DNA of 38,255 nt from Bovifimicola sp964595785 (GTDB lineage: Bacteria; Bacillota; Clostridia; Lachnospirales; Lachnospiraceae): positions 1 to 38,255 of the forward strand of contig CAZQRO010000005.1 of the NCBI GenBank assembly GCA_964595785.1. The letters run 5' to 3'. Shown in pieces: positions 31,922 to 38,255 of this stretch. A program made the position numbers and the translations under genes. The first letter of the stretch is position 1. The number at the start of each line of letters is the position of its first letter. The notes under the pieces were generated by a model that was not told where the DNA came from, did not search any database, and saw only the letters and a list, made by a program, of their open reading frames with translations.

Positions 31922-33091
31922 ATGGTTACTTTACTTTCTAAAATATTTATTAAAAATAATACCGATTATAATGACGGAACTGTACGACGTAAATATGGAA
32001 TATTATGCAGCATTTTGGGCATATTCTTTAATATCATTCTCTTTACAGGCAAGTATTTTGCAGGAATAATAAGCGGTTCTATTGCCATAACTGCTGATGC
32101 TTTTAATAATCTGTCCGATGCCGGCTCATCGCTCATAACATTAATCGGTTTCAAATTATCCGGTAAGAAGCCTGATATAGACCATCCTTTCGGCCATGGC
32201 AGAATAGAATACATATCAGGTCTTGCCGTATCTGTAATTATTTTCCTAATGGGATTTGAACTTATTAAATCCTCATTTATGAAAATAATTCACCCCATAT
32301 CTGTGGATACCAGCGGACTTGCCATTATTATTCTAATAGCATCAATATCTATAAAAATGTATATGGCCTTTTACAATAAAAAAATCAGCAGAAAAATCTC
32401 TTCTGCTGCTATGAACGCCACTGCCATCGACAGTTTAAGTGACTCTATTGCTACATTTGTTGTTCTTATATCTATGATTTTTCTTAAAATAACAGGGATT
32501 AATGTTGATGGTTACAGTGGTATGCTTGTTGCCATATTCATTCTGTTTGCCGGTTATAGTTCTGCTAAAGACACTTTAAGTCCTCTGCTTGGTCAGGCAC
32601 CTGATGAAGAATTTGTAAACAATATACGGGATATTGTTATGGCACATAAAGAAATCGTAGGAATACACGATTTAGTAGTTCATGATTACGGACCGGGAAG
32701 ACTAATGATTTCTCTTCACGGAGAAGTTCCAGGCGATGGTAACATTTTCGAACTTCATGATGCAATAGACCGCATTGAGAGTGAACTTAATGAAAAACTC
32801 CATTGTGATGCAGTTATTCATATGGATCCGATTGAATCTAATAATGCTGATATTAAAAAGATGAAATCTAATATTGCTGAATTGCTTAAAAACATTAATG
32901 AGCAGATTACTATACATGATTTTAGAATGGTAAAAGGTCCAACTCATGCAAATGTAATATTTGATGCAGTTATTCCTTATAATTCTAAATTAAATGATGA
33001 AGAAGCAAAAAACAAGATTAAAAGTTTAGTAAATGATACATATCCTGACTGTTATGCAGTCGTTAAAATTGACCGCTCTTATACACATTAG
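31922..33091 (+). CDS. cation diffusion facilitator (divalent metal efflux)
   Basis: Inner-membrane metal/proton antiporter. 389 residues with about six TM helices in the first 225 residues and a cytoplasmic ferredoxin-like C-terminal domain, longer than FieF (about 300) because of an extended tail (about 300-389). Metal site: TADAFNNLSDAGS in TM2 (N62 to D66, NxxxD type) and AIDSLSDS in TM5 (DxxxD). The NxxxD/DxxxD pattern is common in manganese exporters, so Mn2+ is the best guess. HPFGHGRIEY marks the loop after TM2. Start ATG 31922 has GGAGG 9 bases ahead. Single gene with a terminator. Confidence 0.93.
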   Translation: MVTLLSKIFIKNNTDYNDGTVRRKYGILCSILGIFFNIILFTGKYFAGIISGSIAITADAFNNLSDAGSSLITLIGFKLSGKKPDIDHPFGHGRIEYISGLAVSVIIFLMGFELIKSSFMKIIHPISVDTSGLAIIILIASISIKMYMAFYNKKISRKISSAAMNATAIDSLSDSIATFVVLISMIFLKITGINVDGYSGMLVAIFILFAGYSSAKDTLSPLLGQAPDEEFVNNIRDIVMAHKEIVGIHDLVVHDYGPGRLMISLHGEVPGDGNIFELHDAIDRIESELNEKLHCDAVIHMDPIESNNADIKKMKSNIAELLKNINEQITIHDFRMVKGPTHANVIFDAVIPYNSKLNDEEAKNKIKSLVNDTYPDCYAVVKIDRSYTH

Positions 33092-33100
33092 ATTATGTTT

Positions 33101-33148
33101 TGTAACTGTTCAAATCTGTATGGATTCGAACAGTTACATTTATTTCTT
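33101..33148. terminator. bidirectional terminator
   Basis: Perfect 11-bp stem (33101-33111 with 33128-33138) extended by inner AATC/GATT pairs, followed by TTTATTTCTT. It lies between the convergent genes ending at 33091 and 33140; the stop of the minus-strand gene is just inside the T-rich flank. Confidence 0.8.
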
Positions 33149-33469
33149 AAAATTAATAAGATGATTTACTCTTAACATTTCAAAAAACATAACTGTTCTT
33201 TTTGTCGCAAGAATTCTTTCTTCTTCAAAGGTCTCAACTATATCCTCTATTATTCCCTCAATGGTTTTACAGCCGTCAATCCTCTGCCATACAAAACTGC
33301 CATATCTGTCTAATTCTATTTCTTTATTCTCAGGTTTATTTAAATATCTTATTGCAAGAGAATTCATAATTCCCTTGTTCTTTATTTTTATAATAACTTT
33401 ATTTGCCTCATCAAAATCCCAGGAATTATCTTCATTTATAACAGGTATTAAATCAATATAATTCCCCAC
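33140..33469 (-). CDS. PqqD-like peptide chaperone family protein
   Basis: 109 residues with a PqqD fold pattern: IELDRYGSFVWQRIDG, then KTIEGIIEDIVETF and a closing helix. PqqD proteins bind a leader peptide for a modifying enzyme, but this family member belongs to the group found beside OPT/YSL transporters in Clostridia, where its role is not known. The start is GTG 33469, overlapping the TAG of the upstream frame by one base (TAGTG) with GGAGG 8 bases ahead, so translation was coupled to the OPT gene that is now broken. No radical SAM gene is adjacent. Confidence 0.8.
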   Translation of the reverse strand: MGNYIDLIPVINEDNSWDFDEANKVIIKIKNKGIMNSLAIRYLNKPENKEIELDRYGSFVWQRIDGCKTIEGIIEDIVETFEEERILATKRTVMFFEMLRVNHLINFKK

Positions 33470-34041
33470 TATATCACCTCCATTATGGCAAGAATTATTC
33501 CTACAAGTCCTTCTCCTGCAATCATTCCCGATGCTACTAAAATTCCACGGTCAGCCATTTTAGCCGCTGCCTTATCGACAATAAAACGTATTATTCCGCC
33601 AAGCATAATTCCTGCACTTAGATGAATCGGAAGATACATTCCCACTGCGAAAGGCAATGAGGGTATTCCAAGAAATTCAATGGCAACAGCAATAGCCGCT
33701 ATTATGCAGATTATAGAACCGACTACTATCGTTCCCGCCAGTGCTTCTTTCATATTCATGTCAGATGCTTTAAATATTACTGCTGTCAGGATAAGTGTCG
33801 CTATCGCCATTCCCGATACCGGATTATTGCTGCTTCCAACTAAATCAACCATTCTAGAAGATACTGTTGCAAAAAAGAAACCAAACGCAACTATAAGAAT
33901 TGCACACGGAAAATTAATCGGAACAATCGGACTTAACCATAGGAACAGTACAAGTATTATTACACTTATCCCGATTATTTTTCTGTTAATGCTCTTCGCA
34001 GTTCTGTTGGCTCTGCATTCTTTTTCTTTCTTCCCAAACTG
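33469..34041 (-). pseudogene. OPT family oligopeptide transporter, decayed C-terminal fragment
   Basis: The open frame runs from after a TAA at 34042-34044 to TAG 33469, with the first ATG only at 33852. Its sequence is unmistakably OPT: RTAKSINRKIIG, VSSRMVDLVGSSNNPVSGM, and LPFAVGMYLPIHLS ... GILVASGMIAGEGL. OPT proteins have about 600 residues; here the N-terminal two-thirds are missing and a further block of about 110 residues (the DLKTG and ATLMA region between ICIIAAIA and VAIEFLGIPSLPF) has been lost in frame. At most a residual membrane peptide is made. Confidence 0.8.
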
Positions 34042-34259
34042 TTAAAGAAGACTGTAATTCCAAGAGCAATTCCTATGCCATACATAAATTCTAAAACTCC
34101 AAAGCCGGAATGTTCACTTCCCTCTACAAGCATATATATCTTTTGAAAAAGTTCTTCTACCGCTACATCCTCATTAAATGACATAATTGCAAATGCCGCA
34201 CCAAATGCAACAATAATTGAAATACAGATAGTTTTCATTTTATCTTTCATTCTTTTCAT
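33975..34259 (-). CDS. 94-residue membrane ORF overlapping the OPT remnant
   Basis: Starts at ATG 34259 behind AAAGGAGG, a strong site. Two hydrophobic segments: about 10-27 (CISIIVAFGAAFAIMSF) and 57-73 (EFMYGIGIALGITVFF), then a basic tail GRKKK. The frame ends at 33975, 66 bases inside the open OPT frame; an A-rich stretch (AGAAAGAAAAAG) lies where the two frames meet. It may be an intact small gene that preceded the OPT gene, or the new N-terminus of a frameshifted fusion. I recognise no family. Confidence 0.55.
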   Translation of the reverse strand: MKRMKDKMKTICISIIVAFGAAFAIMSFNEDVAVEELFQKIYMLVEGSEHSGFGVLEFMYGIGIALGITVFFNSLGRKKKNAEPTELRRALTEK

Positions 34260-34327
34260 TTTCCTCCTTTACGAAGTTTTTTCTAATCACCAAATATTAT
34301 GTATAATTTTAATATAAATATACGCAA

Positions 34328-34360
34328 AAGAAGCTTTTGCATTTTTTGCAAAAGCTTCTT
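34328..34360 (-). terminator. terminator of the chemoreceptor gene
   Basis: Perfect 13-bp stem AAGAAGCTTTTGC/GCAAAAGCTTCTT (34328-34340 with 34348-34360) and 7-base loop, followed on the minus strand by a moderately T-rich tail. It lies 25 bases after the stop at 34385. Confidence 0.7.
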
Positions 34361-34384
34361 CAAAACAAATCATTATTCATTTTA

Positions 34385-36976
34385 CTATTTTAAATCATCT
34401 AAGTCCTGTCTGACCTTAAATATGCTGATTGACTCATCAAGTTCTGTTGAGTTGTTTTTAAGTTGTTTAACAGCACCATATAATACTTCCACCGCCTGCA
34501 TCTGTTTTTCTGCATTTCTGCCAAGTTCTGTAGATGCCGCCTCTGTTTCATTAGATGTTGAAGATATACTTGATATTGCTTCTAATGTATCATTCTTTGC
34601 CACTTCAATACCCTTGACACTGACTGAAATAGTATCTAAATCATTTGCAAGAGTTGTAACATGTCCTTTAATATCCTGAAAAACATTTACCGTAGTTCCT
34701 AATGCTTCCGCCTGATATGTTACTATATCATCAGCTTTTTGTGCTGTCTCAATGGTCTTACCCATTCTTGACTGGATTCTGTTAATTATTTCACCAATCT
34801 GTGTACCGGCTTCACTTGACTGTTCAGCAAGTTTTCTTATCTCATCTGATACTACCGCAAAACCTTTTCCTGCCTCACCTGCTCTAGCCGCTTCAATGCT
34901 GGCATTTAATGAAAGTAAATTTGTTTCTTCGGCAATTTCATTAATCGTTGCAATAATAATGTTAATTGCCTTAGATTCTTTCTCTAGTTCACTAATATCA
35001 CTGATTATATCCTTTGTAATTCTTGTGGTATCCTTTACTCTGTCGCCTAATTCAGATACGATTACCATTCCATCATCAACCGTATTCTGTGTCTGACCTG
35101 CAATCCTTTCAATCTCATTAGTGCTTTCATATACAACTGTAATCTTATCTGCCAAATCTGACATTTGATGGAGACAATTTTCTGTATCCTCTGACTGCTG
35201 TATAAGACCTGCCTCAATATATCCGATTGCTTCCGTAATATCTTTTGTTGCCTTATACAATACTTCCGAATTATCATTCACCTGACTTGCTGACTGCTGC
35301 ACCTGTTCACTTACGCCTGTCATCTTTATAATCAACTGCTTAATACTGCTAATCATATTGCCAATATTTCCTGATAATAATTTGAATTCGTCCTTACGTT
35401 TCATTACTATTGTTCCCGTAAGGTCACCCTCTGCAGTCTGTTTCATAACATCATTAATCTTATTGATTGCTTTGGCAATTCCCATTGCAAGAAGTGAGCC
35501 TACTATAAATGCTATTATACAACATGCAATAATTGTCACAATTGTATATACTTTAATATCATTGGCTTTCTCAACTATTACATTCTTAGGAACCATTGCA
35601 CATACAATTCCATCTCCGGTTGCTACCTTATCATATAAGAATAAATATGATTCGCCTTTGTAGGTAACATATTTGTATCCGCCTTTTTCCTTATCCACAA
35701 TCTTTTTATAGAAATCTTTATCACTGAATGTAAATCCGTCTTTTCCACTTATTACCTCATTGCCGTCACTGGTTATAAAACCTTTAATACTCTTGTCTCC
35801 CACCTTGGCATTATCGAGAATATCCTGTATAAATGACTGTTTCACGTCAATAATCATATAACCTACAGGCTTATTGCCACTGTCGAATATCTCTCTCACA
35901 AGAGCAAGTGCATAACTGTCTGCCTCGTAATCCATTAACTCGTCAATTTCAGGATGTCTGCTTATCCAGCACATATTTTTCTCTAAATTATCCTGAACAT
36001 ACTTACCGGTTTCTGAATTAATGAATGCATTATATAAATCTTTTTTCTTAACTACGCCTGTATTCGAAATTGAATTTCCCTGGTTTTTGCTAAACGCAAT
36101 TATACTTTGAATATATTTATCTGCAACTGCTTCATTCACAATTGCTCCTTTAGCAGAAACCTCATATTTCGAATCATACATTCCTCCAAAATGTGAATTA
36201 ATATCACTATTAACCGCAATACGCGTTGAAGTAAGTTCAATACTTTCAAATCCTAAGTCAAAATATTCCTTTAACATATCAACACTTGTATATGTTAGTG
36301 ATTCTGCATTTTCCTTTAATCCCTCTTCAGATTTAGAATATGTAATAATTCCAACAACAATAAACAGACAAACCGGTAATAAAAATGCTCCGATAAGTTT
36401 ACTCTGAATTCCTCTTATTCTGGAAATCTTCTTAATATTCTTATCATTTTTCCCGGTATTCTCATTTTGTATATTCTCTTTTCCTAAAATTTTTAGAAAC
36501 TTTATTTTATTTTCTTTCGGAGCTCCCGGCTCTTTTATCTTCCTTTCCTTTGGAACCCTTGGCTCTTTTACCTTCTTTTCCTTTGGAATCCTTGGCTCTT
36601 TTACCTTCTTTTCCTTTGGAACTCTTGGCTCTTTTACCTTCTTTTCCTTTGAAATCCTTGGCTCTTTTACCTTCTTTTCTTTTGGAATCCTTGGCTCTCT
36701 TACCTTCTTTTCTTTTGGAACCCTTGGCTCTTTTACCTTCTTTTCTTTCGGAACCCTTGGCTCTCTTACCTTCTTTTCCTTTGGAACCCTTGGCTCTTTT
36801 ATCTTATTCTCACTTAAAACCTTTTTTTCTTTAACTTTTTTCTCTCTCTCAGTTCTGCCATTCCTGTTATCATTTGTTACATCTAAAATCTCAATACCCG
36901 AAGCCCCACCAGGTGTTAATTCATTTAAATTATCCGCTGAATCAAGAGCGTTTTTGTTTGTTTCGTCCATGTTCAT
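34385..36976 (-). CDS. methyl-accepting chemotaxis protein with repetitive N-terminus
   Basis: Chemoreceptor that signals to CheA/CheW. 863 residues from ATG 36976, chosen for AGGTAGGTG about 8 bases ahead; the longer frame to 37084 adds an unlikely 36 residues. Cytoplasmic N-terminus with nine 11-residue Lys/Pro/Glu repeats (58-156), TM1 (about 195-214), an outside double-Cache-like sensor domain (about 215-475, with YMIIDVKQSFIQDIL and GFITSDGNEVISG), TM2 (about 477-499), HAMP (about 500-552) and a signalling coiled coil with the conserved tip EETNLLSLNASIEAARAGEA and KGFAVVSDEIRKLAEQS. No C-terminal CheR-binding pentapeptide. No che genes in the window. Long pre-TM1 extensions are rare in this family. 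Confidence 0.9.
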   Translation of the reverse strand: MNMDETNKNALDSADNLNELTPGGASGIEILDVTNDNRNGRTEREKKVKEKKVLSENKIKEPRVPKEKKVREPRVPKEKKVKEPRVPKEKKVREPRIPKEKKVKEPRISKEKKVKEPRVPKEKKVKEPRIPKEKKVKEPRVPKERKIKEPGAPKENKIKFLKILGKENIQNENTGKNDKNIKKISRIRGIQSKLIGAFLLPVCLFIVVGIITYSKSEEGLKENAESLTYTSVDMLKEYFDLGFESIELTSTRIAVNSDINSHFGGMYDSKYEVSAKGAIVNEAVADKYIQSIIAFSKNQGNSISNTGVVKKKDLYNAFINSETGKYVQDNLEKNMCWISRHPEIDELMDYEADSYALALVREIFDSGNKPVGYMIIDVKQSFIQDILDNAKVGDKSIKGFITSDGNEVISGKDGFTFSDKDFYKKIVDKEKGGYKYVTYKGESYLFLYDKVATGDGIVCAMVPKNVIVEKANDIKVYTIVTIIACCIIAFIVGSLLAMGIAKAINKINDVMKQTAEGDLTGTIVMKRKDEFKLLSGNIGNMISSIKQLIIKMTGVSEQVQQSASQVNDNSEVLYKATKDITEAIGYIEAGLIQQSEDTENCLHQMSDLADKITVVYESTNEIERIAGQTQNTVDDGMVIVSELGDRVKDTTRITKDIISDISELEKESKAINIIIATINEIAEETNLLSLNASIEAARAGEAGKGFAVVSDEIRKLAEQSSEAGTQIGEIINRIQSRMGKTIETAQKADDIVTYQAEALGTTVNVFQDIKGHVTTLANDLDTISVSVKGIEVAKNDTLEAISSISSTSNETEAASTELGRNAEKQMQAVEVLYGAVKQLKNNSTELDESISIFKVRQDLDDLK
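36509..36805 (-). repeat. nine tandem 33-base units coding KVKEPRVPKEK-type repeats
   Basis: 297 bases in nine 33-base units within the chemoreceptor gene. Protein unit consensus K-V/I-K/R-E-P-R-V/I-P-K-E-K; the first and last units are the most diverged (KIKEPRVPKEK; KIKEPGAPKEN), as expected for array edges. Base differences between units are few, so the array expanded recently or is kept alike by recombination. Confidence 0.95.
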
Positions 36977-37093
36977 ACTATGCACACCTACCTTTTTTAT
37001 CAGTATGTATCTATTATACAATAATATATGCAAAATCTCTAGTCTTTTTAACATTTTTAGTACTTTTTTGTGTATTTTCGACAATACCTTGTT

Positions 37094-37348
37094 TTAACCT
37101 ATTCTTTTCCTAAGACTAACTAGTATTTTCTTCTCTAACCTCGATACCTGAACCTGACTGATTCCTAATTTTTTTGCAATCTCTGTCTGTGTTTTGTCCT
37201 GAAAATATCTCATAACAATAATATTTCGCTCCATCTCATTCAATTCACTAAGTACCTGTTCAATAACCATATTATTAATTATCTTTTCCACATCTTCTCC
37301 GTGACTTTCATCTGATGCAATTCTGTCAATTAGATATATTTCACTTCC
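37094..37348 (-). pseudogene. SigF/SigG-type sigma factor, C-terminal fragment
   Basis: Region 4 is complete: SELNEMERNIIVMRYFQDKT, then QTEIAKKLGISQVQVSRLEK, the helix-turn-helix pattern of sporulation and stress sigma factors (SigF/G/B group). Homology can be followed upstream to GSEIYLIDRIASDE (37348), with a stop at about 37360; regions 1-3 are missing. A GTG at 37291 with GGAG 5 bases ahead could still start a 65-residue region-4 peptide. It lies 117 bases upstream of the chemoreceptor gene. Truncation, not a window effect. Confidence 0.8.
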
Positions 37349-37427
37349 GTGATGATATCACAGAAAAGACAATTTACTTTATTACGCTTCTTTTTATTTC
37401 TATTTACGGCATATGCAAGTTATATAA

Positions 37428-37456
37428 TTGACACATCTCAATAAATTAAGTATACT
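37428..37456 (+). promoter_or_regulatory. strong orphan sigma-A promoter
   Basis: Perfect TTGACA (37428-37433), 17-base spacer, TATACT (37451-37456) on the plus strand. No gene follows on this strand: only an ATG at 37535 with AGGA ahead that runs MKITKKDALR and stops. An ACTCCC/GGGAGT inverted repeat (37454-37489) overlaps the -10 box. Otherwise 37361-37545 shows no gene. Confidence 0.6.
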
Positions 37457-37545
37457 CCCGTCTTTGACAGTTACAAAAAGCTGGGAGTTTTATACGTTCA
37501 ATTCATTACTTTCGGAAAGTAGGAAATAATCAATATGAAAATAAC

Positions 37546-37590
37546 AAAAAAGGATGCGCTACGGTAACTCCATTACCTTGGCACATCCTT
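37546..37590 (-). terminator. terminator of the DUF134-NifX gene
   Basis: Minus-strand hairpin with GGATG/CATCC outer pairs and a GGTAA/TTACC inner stem (37552-37590), followed by six T. It lies about 28 bases after the stop at 37618 and overlaps the abortive plus-strand ORF. Confidence 0.85.
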
Positions 37591-37617
37591 TCGTATTATT
37601 ATTTTTTACTATTCTTC

Positions 37618-38255
37618 TTAATGACAGCTATGGCTTCCACATCCGTGCTCACCACAGGTATGTCCTTCCCCGTGGCTGTGCTCATGGTGAGAGCACTTCA
37701 CATCCGGATTGTAATCCAGTGTTTCATTAATAAAGGCTTCTACTGCTTCATCCGCATCTCCGGAAACTCCTCCGAAAAGCTTAATACCGGCTGCCGCTAA
37801 TGCTGTCTGTGCACCGCCTCCGATTCCGCCACAGATCAGAACATCTGCATTCAACGCATTAAGAACTCCCGCCAATGCACCATGTCCGCTTCCATTCGTA
37901 TCTACTACTTCTGAATGTACTACTTTTCCTTCCTCTACATCGTAAATCTTAAATGTCTCTGTGTGTCCAAAGTGTTGGAAAATCTGTCCATTTTCATATG
38001 TTACTGCTATTCTCATGATACCTTCTCCTTTTTCTGCTGCATATTTTTTGTAAATTTCCTGTTTGTAACATCCTCCAAAGCTACAGTTGCTGTTCTGACC
38101 GTCACAGATTCTGATATCCCCACCCTCGATTCTAAGCGGATGTCCATCAATGAGTGCATCTGCTATTTTCTTCCGGGCAATCTCGTAAATTCGTTGAACA
38201 GTTGTTCTTGCGACTTGCATAGATGCTGCACACTGCTCCTGACTATAACCTTTCT
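37618..38255 (-). CDS. DUF134 - NifX/NifB-type fusion protein (5' end cut by window edge)
   Basis: The frame is open to the right edge. First comes the end of a DUF134 helix-turn-helix domain (GYSQEQCAASMQVARTTVQR, then KKIADALIDGHPLRIEGG) with a Cys group (ICDGQNSNCSFGGC). It continues in frame into a dinitrogenase iron-molybdenum cofactor domain (MRIAVTYENGQIFQHFGH, VLICGGIGGGAQTAL) and ends in a His/Cys-rich tail (CSHHEHSHGEGHTC...). Such proteins are thought to bind metal-sulfur clusters; no nif genes are near, so nitrogen fixation is not implied. An internal ATG at 38016 with GGAG 9 bases ahead could make the NifX part separately. Confidence 0.88.
   Translation of the reverse strand, partial: KGYSQEQCAASMQVARTTVQRIYEIARKKIADALIDGHPLRIEGGDIRICDGQNSNCSFGGCYKQEIYKKYAAEKGEGIMRIAVTYENGQIFQHFGHTETFKIYDVEEGKVVHSEVVDTNGSGHGALAGVLNALNADVLICGGIGGGAQTALAAAGIKLFGGVSGDADEAVEAFINETLDYNPDVKCSHHEHSHGEGHTCGEHGCGSHSCH

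Noticed and set aside
36509..36834. CRISPR-like regular DNA repeats and a long opposite-strand frame (LALLPSFPLE repeats)
   Set aside because: The units are contiguous 33-base codon repeats within the chemoreceptor frame, with no spacers; the opposite frame is a mirror of the same repeats without a start site.
37535..37567. Plus-strand ORF MKITKKDALR as a gene
   Set aside because: Only 10 codons before a stop and overlapping the opposite terminator; recorded as a possible gene remnant instead.
37618..38255. Nitrogen fixation locus suggested by the NifX-type domain
   Set aside because: No nifHDK, nifB or related genes nearby; the domain is widespread in non-fixing Clostridia.

Overview
The window is AT-rich chromosomal DNA from a low-GC Firmicute, most likely a member of the Lachnospiraceae (Clostridia; a Lachnospira/Eubacterium-like genome is my best guess). 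The grounds are the strong AGGAGG-type ribosome binding sites, TTGACA/TATAAT promoters, AddAB instead of RecBCD, MecA, a two-gene SufCB system, a small alpha/beta-type spore protein, a DUF134-NifX fusion and PqqD next to an OPT transporter remnant. There is no tRNA, rRNA, CRISPR array or intact transposon. Most genes are on the minus strand.

Region by region. 1-5.5 kb: hslO (cut by the left edge) behind a methyltransferase; an unknown two-TM protein; a SEC-C protein; a PAS-GGDEF diguanylate cyclase; and a small membrane protein whose promoter is preceded by 10-bp-phased TGTCG repeats. 5.5-12.7 kb: deoC, purA, an unknown membrane protein, lepB, mrp, an unknown 95-residue protein, degV and mecA. 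12.8-15 kb: sufB and sufC, then a SASP gene with a forespore-sigma-type promoter. 15-17.6 kb: an nfeD / 27-residue membrane ORF / flotillin operon. 17.7-20 kb: an XRE regulator with a DUF436 protein, and an S66 peptidase. 20-27.4 kb: the addB-addA operon. 27.5-28.7 kb: a Ser/Thr-rich anchored protein, then a structured RNA leader that appears to hide the ribosome binding site of a 42-residue ORF. 28.8-30.7 kb: nadE. 31.0-31.8 kb: a wrecked response regulator / ABC ATPase / histidine kinase locus. 31.9-34.3 kb: a cation efflux protein, a PqqD-like protein, a decayed OPT transporter and a 94-residue membrane ORF. 34.4-38.3 kb: a chemoreceptor with nine Lys/Pro-rich 11-residue repeats in its cytoplasmic N-terminus, the tail of a SigF/G-type sigma factor, an orphan promoter, and a DUF134-NifX fusion cut by the right edge.

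Housekeeping genes (purine, NAD and Fe-S synthesis, DNA repair, secretion, redox chaperone) are interleaved with sensing genes (diguanylate cyclase, chemoreceptor, XRE regulator) and with clear gene debris. Three decaying loci (two-component/ABC, OPT, sigma tail) suggest ongoing gene loss. An intact SASP gene and promoter beside a truncated sporulation sigma gene raises the question of whether this lineage still sporulates. The most novel-looking element is the three-way-junction leader at 28479-28564 and its short ORF.

Starts were chosen by ribosome binding site and differ from the longest ORF for several genes (purA, mrp, degV, sufB, the SASP gene, the chemoreceptor and others). All family names rest on motifs read by eye; no database search was run.
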